Part shown: positions 24,510-33,448 of the stretch, in pieces
How positions within the stretch are numbered: position 1 is the first letter of the stretch
Layout: the number at the start of each line of letters is the position of its first letter
Assembly: GCF_900115955.1 (NCBI RefSeq)
Contig: NZ_FOYL01000007.1
Span: forward strand, 248,001 to 312,000
DNA: 64,000 nt
Direction: 5' to 3'
Source: Lentzea waywayandensis
GTDB taxonomy: Bacteria > Actinomycetota > Actinomycetes > Mycobacteriales > Pseudonocardiaceae
Position numbers and translations under genes: made by a program
The notes under the pieces: model-generated
Seen by the model: the letters and a program-made list of their open reading frames with translations, nothing else
What the model was told of the DNA's origin: nothing
The model's database searches: none

Positions 24510-25517
24510 TCACAGCATCTCGATGACCGCGCAACCCCAGCTGTAGCCCGCGCCCACGCCGAACATCACGATCCGCTGGCCCGAGGTCGCCTTGCCGGTG
24601 TGCACCAGGTGGTCGAAGCTCGCGAACTGGTCGCCGGCGCCGAGGTGCCCGACCGTGCGGCTCCACTCCCACGTGGTGCGCGCCGGGTCGATGTCGTACG
24701 GACGCAGGTAGTTCACGTCCAGCCGGCGGCGGCCGAAGTGCGGCAGGATGATCCAGTCCGCGTCACCGATCTTCATGTCGGCGTCGGACAGCGCCTGCTC
24801 GACGGCGAGCGCCTGGCCCGCGTTGGCCTTGTTGATGCCGTAGGAGAGCCCGAACTCGCGGCTGAACGTGTGCTTGGCCTCCTCGAAGTCCACCGGGATG
24901 CGGTGCGAGAACGGCGCGAGGCCGAACGGCACGTCGCCGCGGTGCAACGGTTCGAGGTCGGAATCAGCATTGATGGCCAACGAAAGTAGCTTCGCGTAGC
25001 CGCCCCGAGTGGACAGCACGAGAGCCGACGCACCGTCGCCGTAGGGCGTTCCGGGGTCGGTCTTCCAGCGGTCGATTCCAGGCAGGCAGAAGCGATCTGA
25101 GGACGTCAGAAGGGCATCCCTGCCGGGACGGGCGATCAGGTAGGACACCGCGAGGTCCATGGCGGCCAGACCGCCGTTGGACATCTGCCGGATCTCCAGC
25201 GCCAGGCAGGAGTTCCTGACCGTCTCGCGCTGGATGTAGGAACCGACCGGCCACAGGTCCTGGCCCTGGTGGTAGGTGGTGGCGTGCAGGATCAGGTCGA
25301 CGTCGTCGGGCTGCGATCCCGCCCGTGCCAACGCGACCCGTGCCGCCTCGACCGCCATCTCGGCCGCCGACTCGTGCGGGGACACGGACACGGACTCGAC
25401 GTCCGTCCGCGAGACGAGCTTCGGCTCGCACTCCCCCGACGCGATCGCGTCCGCGACGTTCAGCGTCGAGGGCAGGCGCACGCCGCTGCCATTGACGAAA
25501 ACATCCTTCACTCGCAC
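24510..25517 (-). CDS. KSIII-like acyltransferase with Ser in place of Cys
   Basis: 335-residue thiolase-fold protein of the KASIII-related group. The nucleophile position reads EIRQMSNGGLAAM: Ser113 stands where the paralogue at 41882 has Cys115. His260 (ILPHFG) and Asp296 (GHLGAGDQ, where FabH has Asn) complete a Ser-His-Asp set. DpsC of the daunorubicin pathway also uses Ser and picks propionyl starters, and CerJ relatives with Asp instead of Asn transfer acyl groups to oxygen. Starter selection or acyl transfer are therefore both possible. GTG at 25517 with GGAGGT upstream; it follows the flavodoxin-like gene by 5 bases. Confidence 0.85.
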   Translation of the reverse strand: MRVKDVFVNGSGVRLPSTLNVADAIASGECEPKLVSRTDVESVSVSPHESAAEMAVEAARVALARAGSQPDDVDLILHATTYHQGQDLWPVGSYIQRETVRNSCLALEIRQMSNGGLAAMDLAVSYLIARPGRDALLTSSDRFCLPGIDRWKTDPGTPYGDGASALVLSTRGGYAKLLSLAINADSDLEPLHRGDVPFGLAPFSHRIPVDFEEAKHTFSREFGLSYGINKANAGQALAVEQALSDADMKIGDADWIILPHFGRRRLDVNYLRPYDIDPARTTWEWSRTVGHLGAGDQFASFDHLVHTGKATSGQRIVMFGVGAGYSWGCAVIEML

Positions 25518-25522
25518 CGCGG

Positions 25523-26110
25523 TCAGACCTCCTTCAGCGCGCGTGCGACGCGCACGACGCGTTCCGCCTGAATCTGGGCCGCCTGCAACGCGATCTCGTT
25601 GACCGGCAGGTTGTCCGCGCCCAGGACGTGTGAGGTGCCGTAGGGATTCAGATCTCCTCCCGGCGGCACGATGATCCCGCCGAAGTGGCAGACCATGTTG
25701 TAGATCGACACGAGCGTGGTCTCCATGCCTCCGTGCAGGCTGCCGCCGGAGGTGAACGCGCTGTACACCTTGTCGGCCAGCAGGCCGCTGAACCAGGCGG
25801 GCCCCAGCGTGTCGATGAACTGCTTGAGCTGCGCGGACACGTTGCCGAAGCGGGTCGGCGTGCCGAAGACGACGGCGTCGGCCCACAGCACGTCGTCGAC
25901 CGACGCGACGGGGACGTCCGCGGTCTCCTCCAGATGCGCCGCCCAGGCGGGCCTGGACCGCCACGCCGCCTCGGGCGCCAGCTCCGCAGCCCGTACCAGC
26001 CGCACCTCGGCGCCGTGCTTCTCGGCCGTCTCGGAGATCTCCGTGGCGATCCGGTGAATCGTTCCCGTCGAGGAGTAGTACACGACTGTCACGTTGACGC
26101 TGCGTTCCAT
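25523..26110 (-). CDS. Flavodoxin-like NAD(P)H:quinone oxidoreductase (WrbA type)
   Basis: 195-residue flavodoxin fold with the FMN phosphate loop YYSSTGTIH, the PTRFGNVSAQLKQFID segment and the SGGSLHGGMETT motif typical of WrbA quinone reductases. It may reduce a quinone intermediate or detoxify the quinone product. It is first in a two-gene operon with the Ser-type KSIII gene, whose ribosome site overlaps its stop. A GTG four codons downstream is an alternative start. Confidence 0.88.
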   Translation of the reverse strand: MERSVNVTVVYYSSTGTIHRIATEISETAEKHGAEVRLVRAAELAPEAAWRSRPAWAAHLEETADVPVASVDDVLWADAVVFGTPTRFGNVSAQLKQFIDTLGPAWFSGLLADKVYSAFTSGGSLHGGMETTLVSIYNMVCHFGGIIVPPGGDLNPYGTSHVLGADNLPVNEIALQAAQIQAERVVRVARALKEV

Positions 26111-26218
26111 GACGCATCCCTTCGCGAGGCAGCTCGGTTCACCCTTGCCGGGCCGCCTTGATGTGGCGTGGAGCGCGACATGAACGTTGGGAGATATGGT
26201 GTCGCGCGGAGGGGCGCG

Positions 26219-26824
26219 ATGATCAGGGTCTTGCTCGCGGAGGACATGCACATGGTGCGCGGTGCTCTCATCGCGCTGCTCAACCTCGAACCGGACATCG
26301 AGGTCGTGGCCGAGGTGAGCTCCGGCGACAAGATCGTGCCGGCCGCGCGCCAGCACGGTCCCGACGTCTGTGTGATCGACATCGACCTGCCGATCCTCGA
26401 CGGGCTGAGCGCCGCGACGAAGATCCGCGAGACGTTGCCGCAGATCAGGACGTTGATGCTGACGTCGCTGGGCCGTCCGGGGACGTTGCGCAGGGCGTTG
26501 GCGGCCCGCGTGGACGGTTTTCTGCTCAAGGACGCGCCGCCGACGGAGCTCGCCGACGCGATCCGCCGCGTCGCCGCCGGGGAACGCGTCGTGGACAGCC
26601 AGCTGGCCCTGGCCGCGTGGGACCGCGGCGAGTGCCCGCTGACCGACCGCGAGCTGGAGGTTCTCCGGCTGGCGGCGAACGGTGCCGACGCGCCTGACAT
26701 CGCTGTCGCGCTGTCTCTTTCGGTCGGCACGGTCCGCAACTACATGACGACGATCATGACCAAGCTGAACGGCCGCAACCGGGTGGACGCCATCCGCATC
26801 GCCGAGGAAGCCGGCTGGTTGTAG
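26219..26824 (+). CDS. NarL/LuxR-type response regulator 1
   Basis: 201 residues: receiver domain (MIRVLLAEDMHMVRGAL, phospho-acceptor Asp in VIDIDLPILDG, Lys in LLKDAPP) and a C-terminal LuxR helix-turn-helix (PLTDRELEVLRLAANGADAPDIAVALSLSVGTVRNYM). CGGAGGGG precedes the ATG. It is the same length as and closely similar to the regulator at 53981. Likely phosphorylated by one of the DesK-type kinases of the island (22191 or 52627). Confidence 0.93.
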   Translation: MIRVLLAEDMHMVRGALIALLNLEPDIEVVAEVSSGDKIVPAARQHGPDVCVIDIDLPILDGLSAATKIRETLPQIRTLMLTSLGRPGTLRRALAARVDGFLLKDAPPTELADAIRRVAAGERVVDSQLALAAWDRGECPLTDRELEVLRLAANGADAPDIAVALSLSVGTVRNYMTTIMTKLNGRNRVDAIRIAEEAGWL

Positions 26825-26842
26825 CGCGGACGGCGTTCCCAA

Positions 26843-28060
26843 CTAGGCCGCCTTCTGCTGGCTGGCGCGCAGGTCGAAGCCCGGCCGGGCGACGATCTCC
26901 GGGGTGAGCGAGTTGCCGCCCTCCAGGATCCGGCGTCCCATCAGGAAGTCGATCGGCCGGTTGTAGGCCTCGATTCCAATCAACCTGTCATTCTTGAAGC
27001 AGAACACCGAGAACCTGCCCTCGGCCGGGTCGCCGACGGTGACCGTGCGGTCGTGGCCGTTGGTGAGGCCCGCGGTCTGCAGCTTCACGTCGTACTGGTC
27101 GCTCCAGAACCACGGCAGGGCGGTGTAGGGCTCCGCGCTGCCCATGATGGCCGCCGCGACCGTGGTGCCCTGGTCGGTGGCGTTCTGCACCGATTCCAGG
27201 CGGATCAGGCCGCCGGCGTGCGTGCTCGCGAACCGCGCGCAGTCGCCGAGCGCGTGGATGCGCGGGTCGACGGTGCGCAGGTGGGAGTCGACGAGGATGC
27301 CGTTGTCGACCGCGAGCCCGGCGCGCTGGGCGACCTCGGTGTTCGGGATGACGCCGATGCCCGCGACCACGAGGTCGGCGACGAGCACCGTGCCGTCCGT
27401 GAGCTCCACCAGGCCTTCCCTGACGGCGCCGACGCCCGTGCCGGTGAGGATCTGGACGCCTTCGCTGCGGTGGCGGTTGACGAGGTGCTGGGCCGTCTCC
27501 GCGGACACCGCCCGTTGCATCACCTGCCCCTGCGCCTCGACGACGGTCACCTCGTGGCGCAGTTTCCTGACCACGGCGGCGAACTCGAGGCCGATGAACC
27601 CTCCGCCGATGACGACGACGTCGAGCCCGATCTGGCCTTCGAGCCGCTGCCTGATCGCGTCCGCGTCGGCGACCGTGCGCAGGTTCAGCACGTGCTCGGC
27701 GCCGGGGATGGGCAACGGCCGGGGCCGCGCGCCCGTCGCGAACACCAGGTGGTCGTAGCTGATGGTGCGGGCACAGCCCAGCACCGCGACCCGTGCCTGA
27801 CGGTCGACCCCGATCACCCGCTCGTTGCGGACGAGCTTGATGCCGTGGTCGTCGTAGTACGAGTCCTGCCTCAGGACCAGCCCGGCGAGGTCGGTCTCCC
27901 CCGCCAGGTAGGCCTTCGTGAGCGGAGGCCGCTGGTACGGCGCGGCCTGCTCGTCACCGATGAGCGTGATGGGGCCGCGGTGTCCCTGCTCGCGCAGGGA
28001 CACCGCGACCTGGCAGCCCGCCTGCCCGGCCCCGACGACGACTACCGACTCTCCGCGCAT
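26843..28060 (-). CDS. FAD-dependent ferredoxin reductase
   Basis: 405-residue pyridine-nucleotide:ferredoxin reductase. FAD motif VVVGAGQAGCQVAVSL, NAD motif VVIGGGFIGLEFAAV, and the HALGDCARF segment binding FAD are visible. It passes electrons from NAD(P)H to the [2Fe-2S] ferredoxin encoded two genes upstream, and on to P450s; three P450 genes lie within 13 kb. Its ATG lies immediately after the ketoreductase stop. A short C-terminal stretch is not conserved. Confidence 0.92.
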   Translation of the reverse strand: MRGESVVVVGAGQAGCQVAVSLREQGHRGPITLIGDEQAAPYQRPPLTKAYLAGETDLAGLVLRQDSYYDDHGIKLVRNERVIGVDRQARVAVLGCARTISYDHLVFATGARPRPLPIPGAEHVLNLRTVADADAIRQRLEGQIGLDVVVIGGGFIGLEFAAVVRKLRHEVTVVEAQGQVMQRAVSAETAQHLVNRHRSEGVQILTGTGVGAVREGLVELTDGTVLVADLVVAGIGVIPNTEVAQRAGLAVDNGILVDSHLRTVDPRIHALGDCARFASTHAGGLIRLESVQNATDQGTTVAAAIMGSAEPYTALPWFWSDQYDVKLQTAGLTNGHDRTVTVGDPAEGRFSVFCFKNDRLIGIEAYNRPIDFLMGRRILEGGNSLTPEIVARPGFDLRASQQKAA

Positions 28061-28061
28061 G

Positions 28062-28841
28062 TCAGTAGTTGCCCAGCCCGCCGCAGACGTTGAGCGCCTG
28101 CGCGGTGATCGAGGACGCGGTGTCCGTGGTCAGGTACGTCACGAGACCGGCGACCTCTTCCGGCGTGCTGTACCGACCCAGCGGGATCTTGGCGTTGAAC
28201 TTCTCGAGGACCTCTTCCTCGGAGACACCCCAGTGGTTCGCGTAGCCCTGGCGGACGCGGCCGGCCATGGGCGTCTCGACGTAGCCGGGGCACACCGCGT
28301 TGACGGTGATGCCGGACTTCGCGAGCTCGATGCCGACGGCCTTGCTGAACCCGACGACGCCGTGCTTGGACGCCGAGTAGGGCGCGGCGAACACGACGCC
28401 CTGCTTGCCGCCGGTGGAGGCGATGTTGATGATCCGGCCCCAGGACTGCTCGACCATCTTGCCGGTGCTCAAAACCTCTTTGGTGAACCGGAAGACACCG
28501 TTGAGGTTGGTGTCGATGACGTCCAGCCAGAGGTCCTCGTCCAGCTCGGCGGTGATGCCGCCACCACCACGACCCGCGTTGTTCACGAGGATCTCGATGG
28601 GACCGAAGACCTCGACGGCCTTCTGCACCGCGGTGCGGATGTCCTCTGTGGACGTCACGTCGGAGGCGGCGCCGTCGGCCTCGATGCCTTCTTCACGCAG
28701 CTGCTTCACCGTGGTCTGGACGTTCTCGGCGTTGCGGGCCACGACGAAGACCGCGTGCCCCTCCCTGCCGAGACTGCGGGCGACCTCGAGACCGATTCCG
28801 CTGGTGGCGCCCGTGACCAGGGCGACCCGTCGCTTGCTCAT
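28062..28841 (-). CDS. ActIII-type polyketide ketoreductase
   Basis: 259-residue SDR very similar in pattern to the actinorhodin ketoreductase: VALVTGATSGIGLEVARSLG cofactor motif, the NNAGRGGGG segment, the catalytic Tyr-Lys in PYSASKHGVVGF, VCPGYVETPMAGRVR, and the C-terminal QALNVCGGLGNY. It should reduce the C9 carbonyl of the nascent poly-ketone on ACP using NADPH. Placed between ferredoxin and ferredoxin reductase rather than beside the KS genes. ATG at 28841 with GAGGGAGAG upstream. Confidence 0.96.
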   Translation of the reverse strand: MSKRRVALVTGATSGIGLEVARSLGREGHAVFVVARNAENVQTTVKQLREEGIEADGAASDVTSTEDIRTAVQKAVEVFGPIEILVNNAGRGGGGITAELDEDLWLDVIDTNLNGVFRFTKEVLSTGKMVEQSWGRIINIASTGGKQGVVFAAPYSASKHGVVGFSKAVGIELAKSGITVNAVCPGYVETPMAGRVRQGYANHWGVSEEEVLEKFNAKIPLGRYSTPEEVAGLVTYLTTDTASSITAQALNVCGGLGNY

Positions 28842-28852
28842 GCTTCTCTCCC

Positions 28853-29176
28853 TCAGAGTTGCTTCTCGGGCATGTGCACGACGAGCCCGTCCTGCTCCTC
28901 GGTCACGGGGATCTGGCAGCTCAGCCGGCTGTTCTCCTTGCGCTCGCAGGCGGTGAAGTAGAGAAGCTCGTCCTCCACCTGGTGCATCTGCGACAGCGGC
29001 TTGGTGTTCTCCGGGTCGACGTACACGTGGCACGTACCGCACGAGGCCCCACCACCGCACTGGGCGACGATTCCCTTGATGCCGTTGAGAACCGCGCCGC
29101 GCATCACGGAGTCGTTCTGGGCAACGTCGACAACGGTCTCGATGCCGTCGTGCGAAACGTAAGTGATCTTTGGCAT
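28853..29176 (-). CDS. [2Fe-2S] ferredoxin (adrenodoxin type)
   Basis: 107 residues with the cluster motif CGGGASCGTC and a later Cys (LSCQIP), the CX5CX2C...C arrangement of P450-supporting ferredoxins. First gene of an operon ferredoxin - ketoreductase - ferredoxin reductase. The likely electron recipients are the P450s at 31328, 34854 and 38770. Confidence 0.93.
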   Translation of the reverse strand: MPKITYVSHDGIETVVDVAQNDSVMRGAVLNGIKGIVAQCGGGASCGTCHVYVDPENTKPLSQMHQVEDELLYFTACERKENSRLSCQIPVTEEQDGLVVHMPEKQL

Positions 29177-29271
29177 GGCAGTTCTCCCACGGATCTGCGG
29201 CTCGCCGGACGTGGTTCACCTTGCCCAGCAGCGCTTTGCACGTGGTGGAGGCCACCTTGAGCGTTCATGGG

Positions 29272-29288
29272 CTTGCCGGAACGGCAAG
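29272..29288. promoter_or_regulatory. CTTGCCG/CGGCAAG palindrome in divergent promoter
   Basis: Seven-base arms with a GAA spacer lie between the divergent ferredoxin operon and the DinB-like gene. Good candidate operator; regulator unknown. Confidence 0.4.
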
Positions 29289-29329
29289 TTCGCGTGCTCT
29301 CGCGCACTGGAGCGGCCGAAGATGTGGCC

Positions 29330-29779
29330 ATGCCGTCGAGAACGCGCCGCCGTGACCAGCCACCGCCCAGGACGGGTGGCAGCGAGGCCGAGGTGCTGCG
29401 CGGGTTCCTCGACTACCTGCGCTCCTGCGTGTCCGCGAAGGTGGAGGGCGCACCGGAGCCGCAGGTCCGCACGGCCGCGGTGCCGTCGGGCACGAACCTG
29501 CTGGGGCTGCTCACCCACCTCACGTTCGTGGAACGGGCGACGTTCCTCGGCGAACGCGTCCGGGACTGGAAGGCCACGTTCCAGGCCTCGCCGCGGGACA
29601 GCGTCGCGGACGTCGTGGCCCGCTACCGGGAGACGGTCGAGAGAGTGAACGAGGTGCTCGACGACAGCGTCGTCGCGAGTGTGCGCTGGAAGCTCGTCCA
29701 CATGATCGAGGAGACCGGCCGGCACGCGGGTCACGCGGACGTCCTCCGCGAACTGATCGACGGAACGACCGGGCGCTGA
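29330..29779 (+). CDS. DinB/DUF664-like four-helix protein
   Basis: 149 residues of the DinB/YfiT (DUF664) four-helix-bundle family: LRGFLDYLRSCVSAKVEG, LGLLTHLTFVERATFLGE with a metal-binding His, and a C-terminal EETGRHAGHADVLRELIDG with further His. Family members are metal-dependent thiol transferases or of unknown role. ATG at 29330 is chosen because the upstream frame runs through the palindrome. Followed by the TAP-like hydrolase gene on the same strand. Confidence 0.8.
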   Translation: MPSRTRRRDQPPPRTGGSEAEVLRGFLDYLRSCVSAKVEGAPEPQVRTAAVPSGTNLLGLLTHLTFVERATFLGERVRDWKATFQASPRDSVADVVARYRETVERVNEVLDDSVVASVRWKLVHMIEETGRHAGHADVLRELIDGTTGR

Positions 29780-29857
29780 GGCCCGTGTTCCAGAGCCGTT
29801 CGAGCAGGTGTTGCGACTCTGCGGTGTCGGCGTACACCCACACGCGGAGGTTCCACC

Positions 29858-31276
29858 GTGCCCCTCAAGGAGTTCTACGACCAGCAGGTGAACTGGTCAC
29901 CGCCGTTCGAGGACGGCCTTGAACGCGCGACGGTCGTCGTGCCACGCGACTATTCCGACCCGGACGGTCCCAAGCTCACCATCGCCCTCGCCCGTCTCAA
30001 GGCCACGAACCCGGCGCAGCGCCGCGGTGTCCTGCTGGCCGTCAACGGCGGGCCCGGTGGCGACGGCGGCGACGGCCTCGGGCTGATCAAGCGGCTCGGC
30101 AAGCGGGTGCGGACCGCCTACGACCTCATCGGGTTCGACCCGCGCGGGTACGGCGAGTCCACCAAGCTCTACAGCGAGGTGACGATTCCCAAGGCGCCCT
30201 TCGACTCCCGGCCGCCGGACTCGTTGTTCGAGCAGCTGGCCGAGGACATGCGGCTGCGCGAGCTGGGATGTGAGAAGGGCGGCGGCGACCTGCGCCCGCA
30301 CATCACGACCCGCAACACCGCCCGTGACATGGACCTGATCCGGGTCGTGCTGGGCGAGGAGAAGATCTCGTTCGTCGGGTACGCGTACGGCACGTACGTC
30401 GGCGCCGTCTACGGCACGATGTTCCCGGAGAACCTCGACCGCACGGTCCTCGACTCGTGCATCAATCCACAGTGGACCTGGCGCGAGCAGTTCGTCACGC
30501 AGGCGGAGGCGGTCTACCGCAACGTCGCGCTGTGGGCGGACTGGACCGCGGAGCGCGACGGGCACTTCCACCTCGGCACGAGCTCCGAGCAGGTCATCGC
30601 GGAGATCGAGGCCGTCGTCGAGAAGCTCGAGGAGGGCGACCAGATCCAGCTCCGCACGCTGTTCGACGGCGCGGTGGGCACGCGGTCCACGGACCGGGCG
30701 CAGTGGGACTCGCTGGGCTACCTCATCGGCGACCTGCGCACCACGTTGCAGGACGCCAACTACGAGAAGGCGCGGGCGCTGATCGTCGGACAGGCCACGT
30801 GGCGGCCGCAGGACTCCGAGGGCGACCTGCGGGTCGGCGTGCTGGAGGCCATCACGCTGGAGACCTACTGGCCGCAGGACCTGGAGGTCTACTACGACGA
30901 CGTCCGCAAGCACCGCGCCCAGCACCCGTACGGCTACGGCGTTCTGCGCGCCCAGCCGTGGGTCGGCGCGTTCCGGACGTTCGAAAGCCTGGAGCCGCCG
31001 ACGAAGCTGGCGCAGCCGGGGTACCCCAAGGGTCTCGTGGTGCAGGCGGACGGCGACCCGATGGACCGCGTCGAGGGCGGCGTCGTGCTGGCCGAGCTGC
31101 TGGACCACCCGCTGGTCCTCATCGAGGACTCCGGCGACCACGAGGTGTACGCGTTGGCGGGCAACGAGGTTCTCGACGCCCTGGTCGACGACTACCTCGT
31201 CGACGGCGTGCTGCCGGCAGGAGCCCTCGTCACCGTCCCCGGTCACGTCAAGCGCCCGGACATCCCGAAAGACTGA
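29858..31276 (+). CDS. TAP/SlpE-like alpha/beta-hydrolase with Ser-to-Ala nucleophile change
   Basis: 472-residue alpha/beta-hydrolase of the tripeptidyl-aminopeptidase-like family. The oxyanion region LAVNGGPGGDGG, GFDPRGYGES, the charge-relay Asp region (QADGDPMDRV) and His (DSGDHEVYA) can be seen. The nucleophile elbow, usually GxSYG, reads GYAYG, so the Ser is Ala176. There is no signal peptide. It is therefore unlikely to be a peptidase; in a polyketide cluster it may act as a non-hydrolytic enzyme. Ends in a strong terminator. Confidence 0.85.
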   Translation: MPLKEFYDQQVNWSPPFEDGLERATVVVPRDYSDPDGPKLTIALARLKATNPAQRRGVLLAVNGGPGGDGGDGLGLIKRLGKRVRTAYDLIGFDPRGYGESTKLYSEVTIPKAPFDSRPPDSLFEQLAEDMRLRELGCEKGGGDLRPHITTRNTARDMDLIRVVLGEEKISFVGYAYGTYVGAVYGTMFPENLDRTVLDSCINPQWTWREQFVTQAEAVYRNVALWADWTAERDGHFHLGTSSEQVIAEIEAVVEKLEEGDQIQLRTLFDGAVGTRSTDRAQWDSLGYLIGDLRTTLQDANYEKARALIVGQATWRPQDSEGDLRVGVLEAITLETYWPQDLEVYYDDVRKHRAQHPYGYGVLRAQPWVGAFRTFESLEPPTKLAQPGYPKGLVVQADGDPMDRVEGGVVLAELLDHPLVLIEDSGDHEVYALAGNEVLDALVDDYLVDGVLPAGALVTVPGHVKRPDIPKD

Positions 31277-31289
31277 CGCACCAACACAA

Positions 31290-31319
31290 AGGGGCCCCGC
31301 ACCGAAGTGCGGGGCCCCT
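31290..31319. terminator. Convergent terminator
   Basis: AGGGGCCCCGCAC CGAA GTGCGGGGCCCCT: perfect 13-base arms with a stable CGAA tetraloop, between the hydrolase and the first P450. Confidence 0.85.
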
Positions 31320-31327
31320 GTCGCGTC

Positions 31328-32560
31328 TCAGTCCTCCGCGGGGATGTCCCAGGTGACCGGCAACTCCCAGAGGCCGTAGATCACGGCGCCTTCCTTGCGC
31401 GGGATCTCCAGGAACGGCTTGGCGAGCCGCAGCGACGGGATCCGCTGGAACAGCGTCGACCACACCAGCTGCATCTCCAGGCGCGCCAGGTCGGCACCGA
31501 TGCAGTGGTGCAGGCCGTGCCCGAACCCGAGGTGCTTGCGGGTGCCGCGCTCCAGGATCAGCTTCTCCGGCTCCGGGAAGATCTCCGGGTCGCGGTTGCC
31601 GTTGAGGCCCAGGCACAGGATGCCGTCGCCGGCCTTGATGGTCTTGCCGCCGATCTCGATGTCCTCCAGCGCGACTCGCGGGATGGCGGTGTCACCGATG
31701 GTCGCGAGGCGCACGAGCTCCTCGACGGCCGGCTCGATCATGCCCTCCGGGTCGTCGAGCAGCAGCTTGAGCTGGTCCGGGTTCTCCAGCAGCGCGGCGG
31801 TGCCGAGCGACAGCATCGAGGCGGTGGTCTCGTGGCCGCCGTTCATCAGCAGGCGGATCATGTTGAACAGGTCGCGGCGCGTGTACTCCTCGCCGGACGC
31901 GGCGTACTCCGCCATCGCGCGGCTGAGGAGGTCCTCGCCGGGCTCCTTCTCCTTCAACGTGATCAGCTTGTCGACGTAGGCGTTGACCTCGACGATCGCG
32001 GCCTGACGCTGCTCGGGCGTCGAGTGGCCACCCAGCAGACAGGTGCCGTGCTCGATGAAGAAGTCGTGCTCGTCCTGCGGGATGCCGAGCAGCTCGCAGA
32101 TGACCGTCATCGGCACGGCGAGGGAGAACTCGCGGTGGAAGTCGATCGGCGGCGTCATCGTCAGGATCTTGTCGATGTACTCGTCGACGATCTCCTGGAT
32201 GCGCGGGCGCAGCCGCTTCACCTGGCGGTTGGTGAACGTCACGGCCGCCTTGCGCCGGGTCTTGGTGTGCTCCGGGTTGTCGTAGCCGATGAACGACGTC
32301 TCGGTGCGGAACTCCGGCGGCGCGATGAAGTAGAACGGGAAGTTGTCGTGCTTGCGCGACGCGCTGATCCGCGGGTCCGTCAGGAGCTGCTTGATGGTGT
32401 GGTAGCCGCTGATCGTCCAGATCCGCAGCCCGGAACCGGTCAGCGTCACCTCGACGACGTCTTCCTCGGCCATCTCGGTGTACTGCGCGGGCGGGGTGAA
32501 CGGGCATGTGCGCTTGTACGGGAACGTGTCCACACCTGGCTCGGTGGCGCTGCTGGTCAT
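31328..32560 (-). CDS. Cytochrome P450 (1)
   Basis: 410-residue class I P450. I-helix motif NGGHETTAS, ExxR in VEELVRLAT, and the heme-Cys loop FGHGLHHCIGADLARLEM are present. It hydroxylates or couples a substrate using electrons from the ferredoxin system at 26843-29176. It follows an SDR gene by 30 bases in the same direction; the pair may oxidise an alcohol formed by the P450. It differs from the other two P450s, which share a GSSYRGP N-terminus. Confidence 0.93.
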   Translation of the reverse strand: MTSSATEPGVDTFPYKRTCPFTPPAQYTEMAEEDVVEVTLTGSGLRIWTISGYHTIKQLLTDPRISASRKHDNFPFYFIAPPEFRTETSFIGYDNPEHTKTRRKAAVTFTNRQVKRLRPRIQEIVDEYIDKILTMTPPIDFHREFSLAVPMTVICELLGIPQDEHDFFIEHGTCLLGGHSTPEQRQAAIVEVNAYVDKLITLKEKEPGEDLLSRAMAEYAASGEEYTRRDLFNMIRLLMNGGHETTASMLSLGTAALLENPDQLKLLLDDPEGMIEPAVEELVRLATIGDTAIPRVALEDIEIGGKTIKAGDGILCLGLNGNRDPEIFPEPEKLILERGTRKHLGFGHGLHHCIGADLARLEMQLVWSTLFQRIPSLRLAKPFLEIPRKEGAVIYGLWELPVTWDIPAED

Positions 32561-32590
32561 CTGCGTCTTCCTCCTAGTCGAAAAGTTGGC

Positions 32591-33349
32591 TCACGCCAGA
32601 TCAGCGCCGCCATCGAGCGTGATGACTTGACCGGTGACCCACGAGCTCGCGGGCTCGGCGAAGCGGGTGATCCACGGAACGACGTCGTCGACCTCGCCGG
32701 TGCGCCCCAGGGGCGTCTGCGAGGCCTGGAAGCCGAAGTAGCCCTCGACCTCCTCGGGGCTCAAACCGTTGGCCGAGTAGACCTCCGTGCGCACCGCGGC
32801 GGGCGCGACCGCGTTGACGCGGATGCCCTGCGGGGCCAGTTCGAGGGCCCAGCTGCGAACCAGGCTGTCCACGGCCGCCTTGCTGGCGCCGTACACGCCA
32901 CCGCCCGGCACCGCGATGTGCCCGGCGTTGCTGGAGACGAACACGATGCTGCCGCCGGGCGAAGTCAGCTGCGGCAGCAGCTTGGCGGTCAGCACCAGCG
33001 GGCCGACCAGGTTGGTCTCCAGCACGTCGCGCGCGGTGGCGAGGTCGAACCCGGCGACCGGCGTGAAGCGGAAGATGCCGGCGTTGTGCACGAGCACGTC
33101 CACCTTGCCGCCGCCCAGTTTCACGGCGTCGGCGACCTTCTGCGCGCCTTCGTCCGTCGTCACGTCCGCGACGACCGCGGTGATCGCGGGGTGCAGGGCG
33201 ACGACCTCGGTGAGCCGGTTCTCCCGGCGGCCGGTGATGATCACGTTCGCGGCGCCGAGGTCGGCGAACGCCAGCGCCGCCGCGCGGCCGATGCCGGTTC
33301 CCCCACCCGTCACGACGACCTGCTGTCCGGCAAATGGTGCGTCCGACAT
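32591..33349 (-). CDS. Short-chain dehydrogenase/reductase
   Basis: 252 residues: VVVTGGGTGIGRAAALAF cofactor motif, HNAG, catalytic Ser in IVFVSSNAG and Tyr-Lys in VYGASKAAV, ending ITLDGGADLA. Likely NAD(P)-dependent oxidation or reduction of a polyketide hydroxyl or ketone. First gene of an operon with P450 (1). ATG at 33349 with GGAGGCG upstream. Confidence 0.92.
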   Translation of the reverse strand: MSDAPFAGQQVVVTGGGTGIGRAAALAFADLGAANVIITGRRENRLTEVVALHPAITAVVADVTTDEGAQKVADAVKLGGGKVDVLVHNAGIFRFTPVAGFDLATARDVLETNLVGPLVLTAKLLPQLTSPGGSIVFVSSNAGHIAVPGGGVYGASKAAVDSLVRSWALELAPQGIRVNAVAPAAVRTEVYSANGLSPEEVEGYFGFQASQTPLGRTGEVDDVVPWITRFAEPASSWVTGQVITLDGGADLA

Positions 33350-33403
33350 GACGCCTCCAGCTTCTTTCCACTCGGTAGGGCAGTCAGCGACAACCCTGCT
33401 CGG

Positions 33404-33436
33404 TGAACCTTGAGTCCAGGTCTAGCTGGGACGGAA
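33404..33436. promoter_or_regulatory. 11-bp-spaced heptamers in divergent promoter
   Basis: CCTTGAG (33408-33414), GGTCTAG (33419-33425) and GACGGAA (33430-33436) start 11 bp apart between the SDR/P450 operon and the small beta-strand protein gene. GGTCTAG recurs in the analogous array at 40040. The spacing fits SARP binding; the match is loose. Confidence 0.3.
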
Positions 33437-33448
33437 ACCCTGGGGAGC

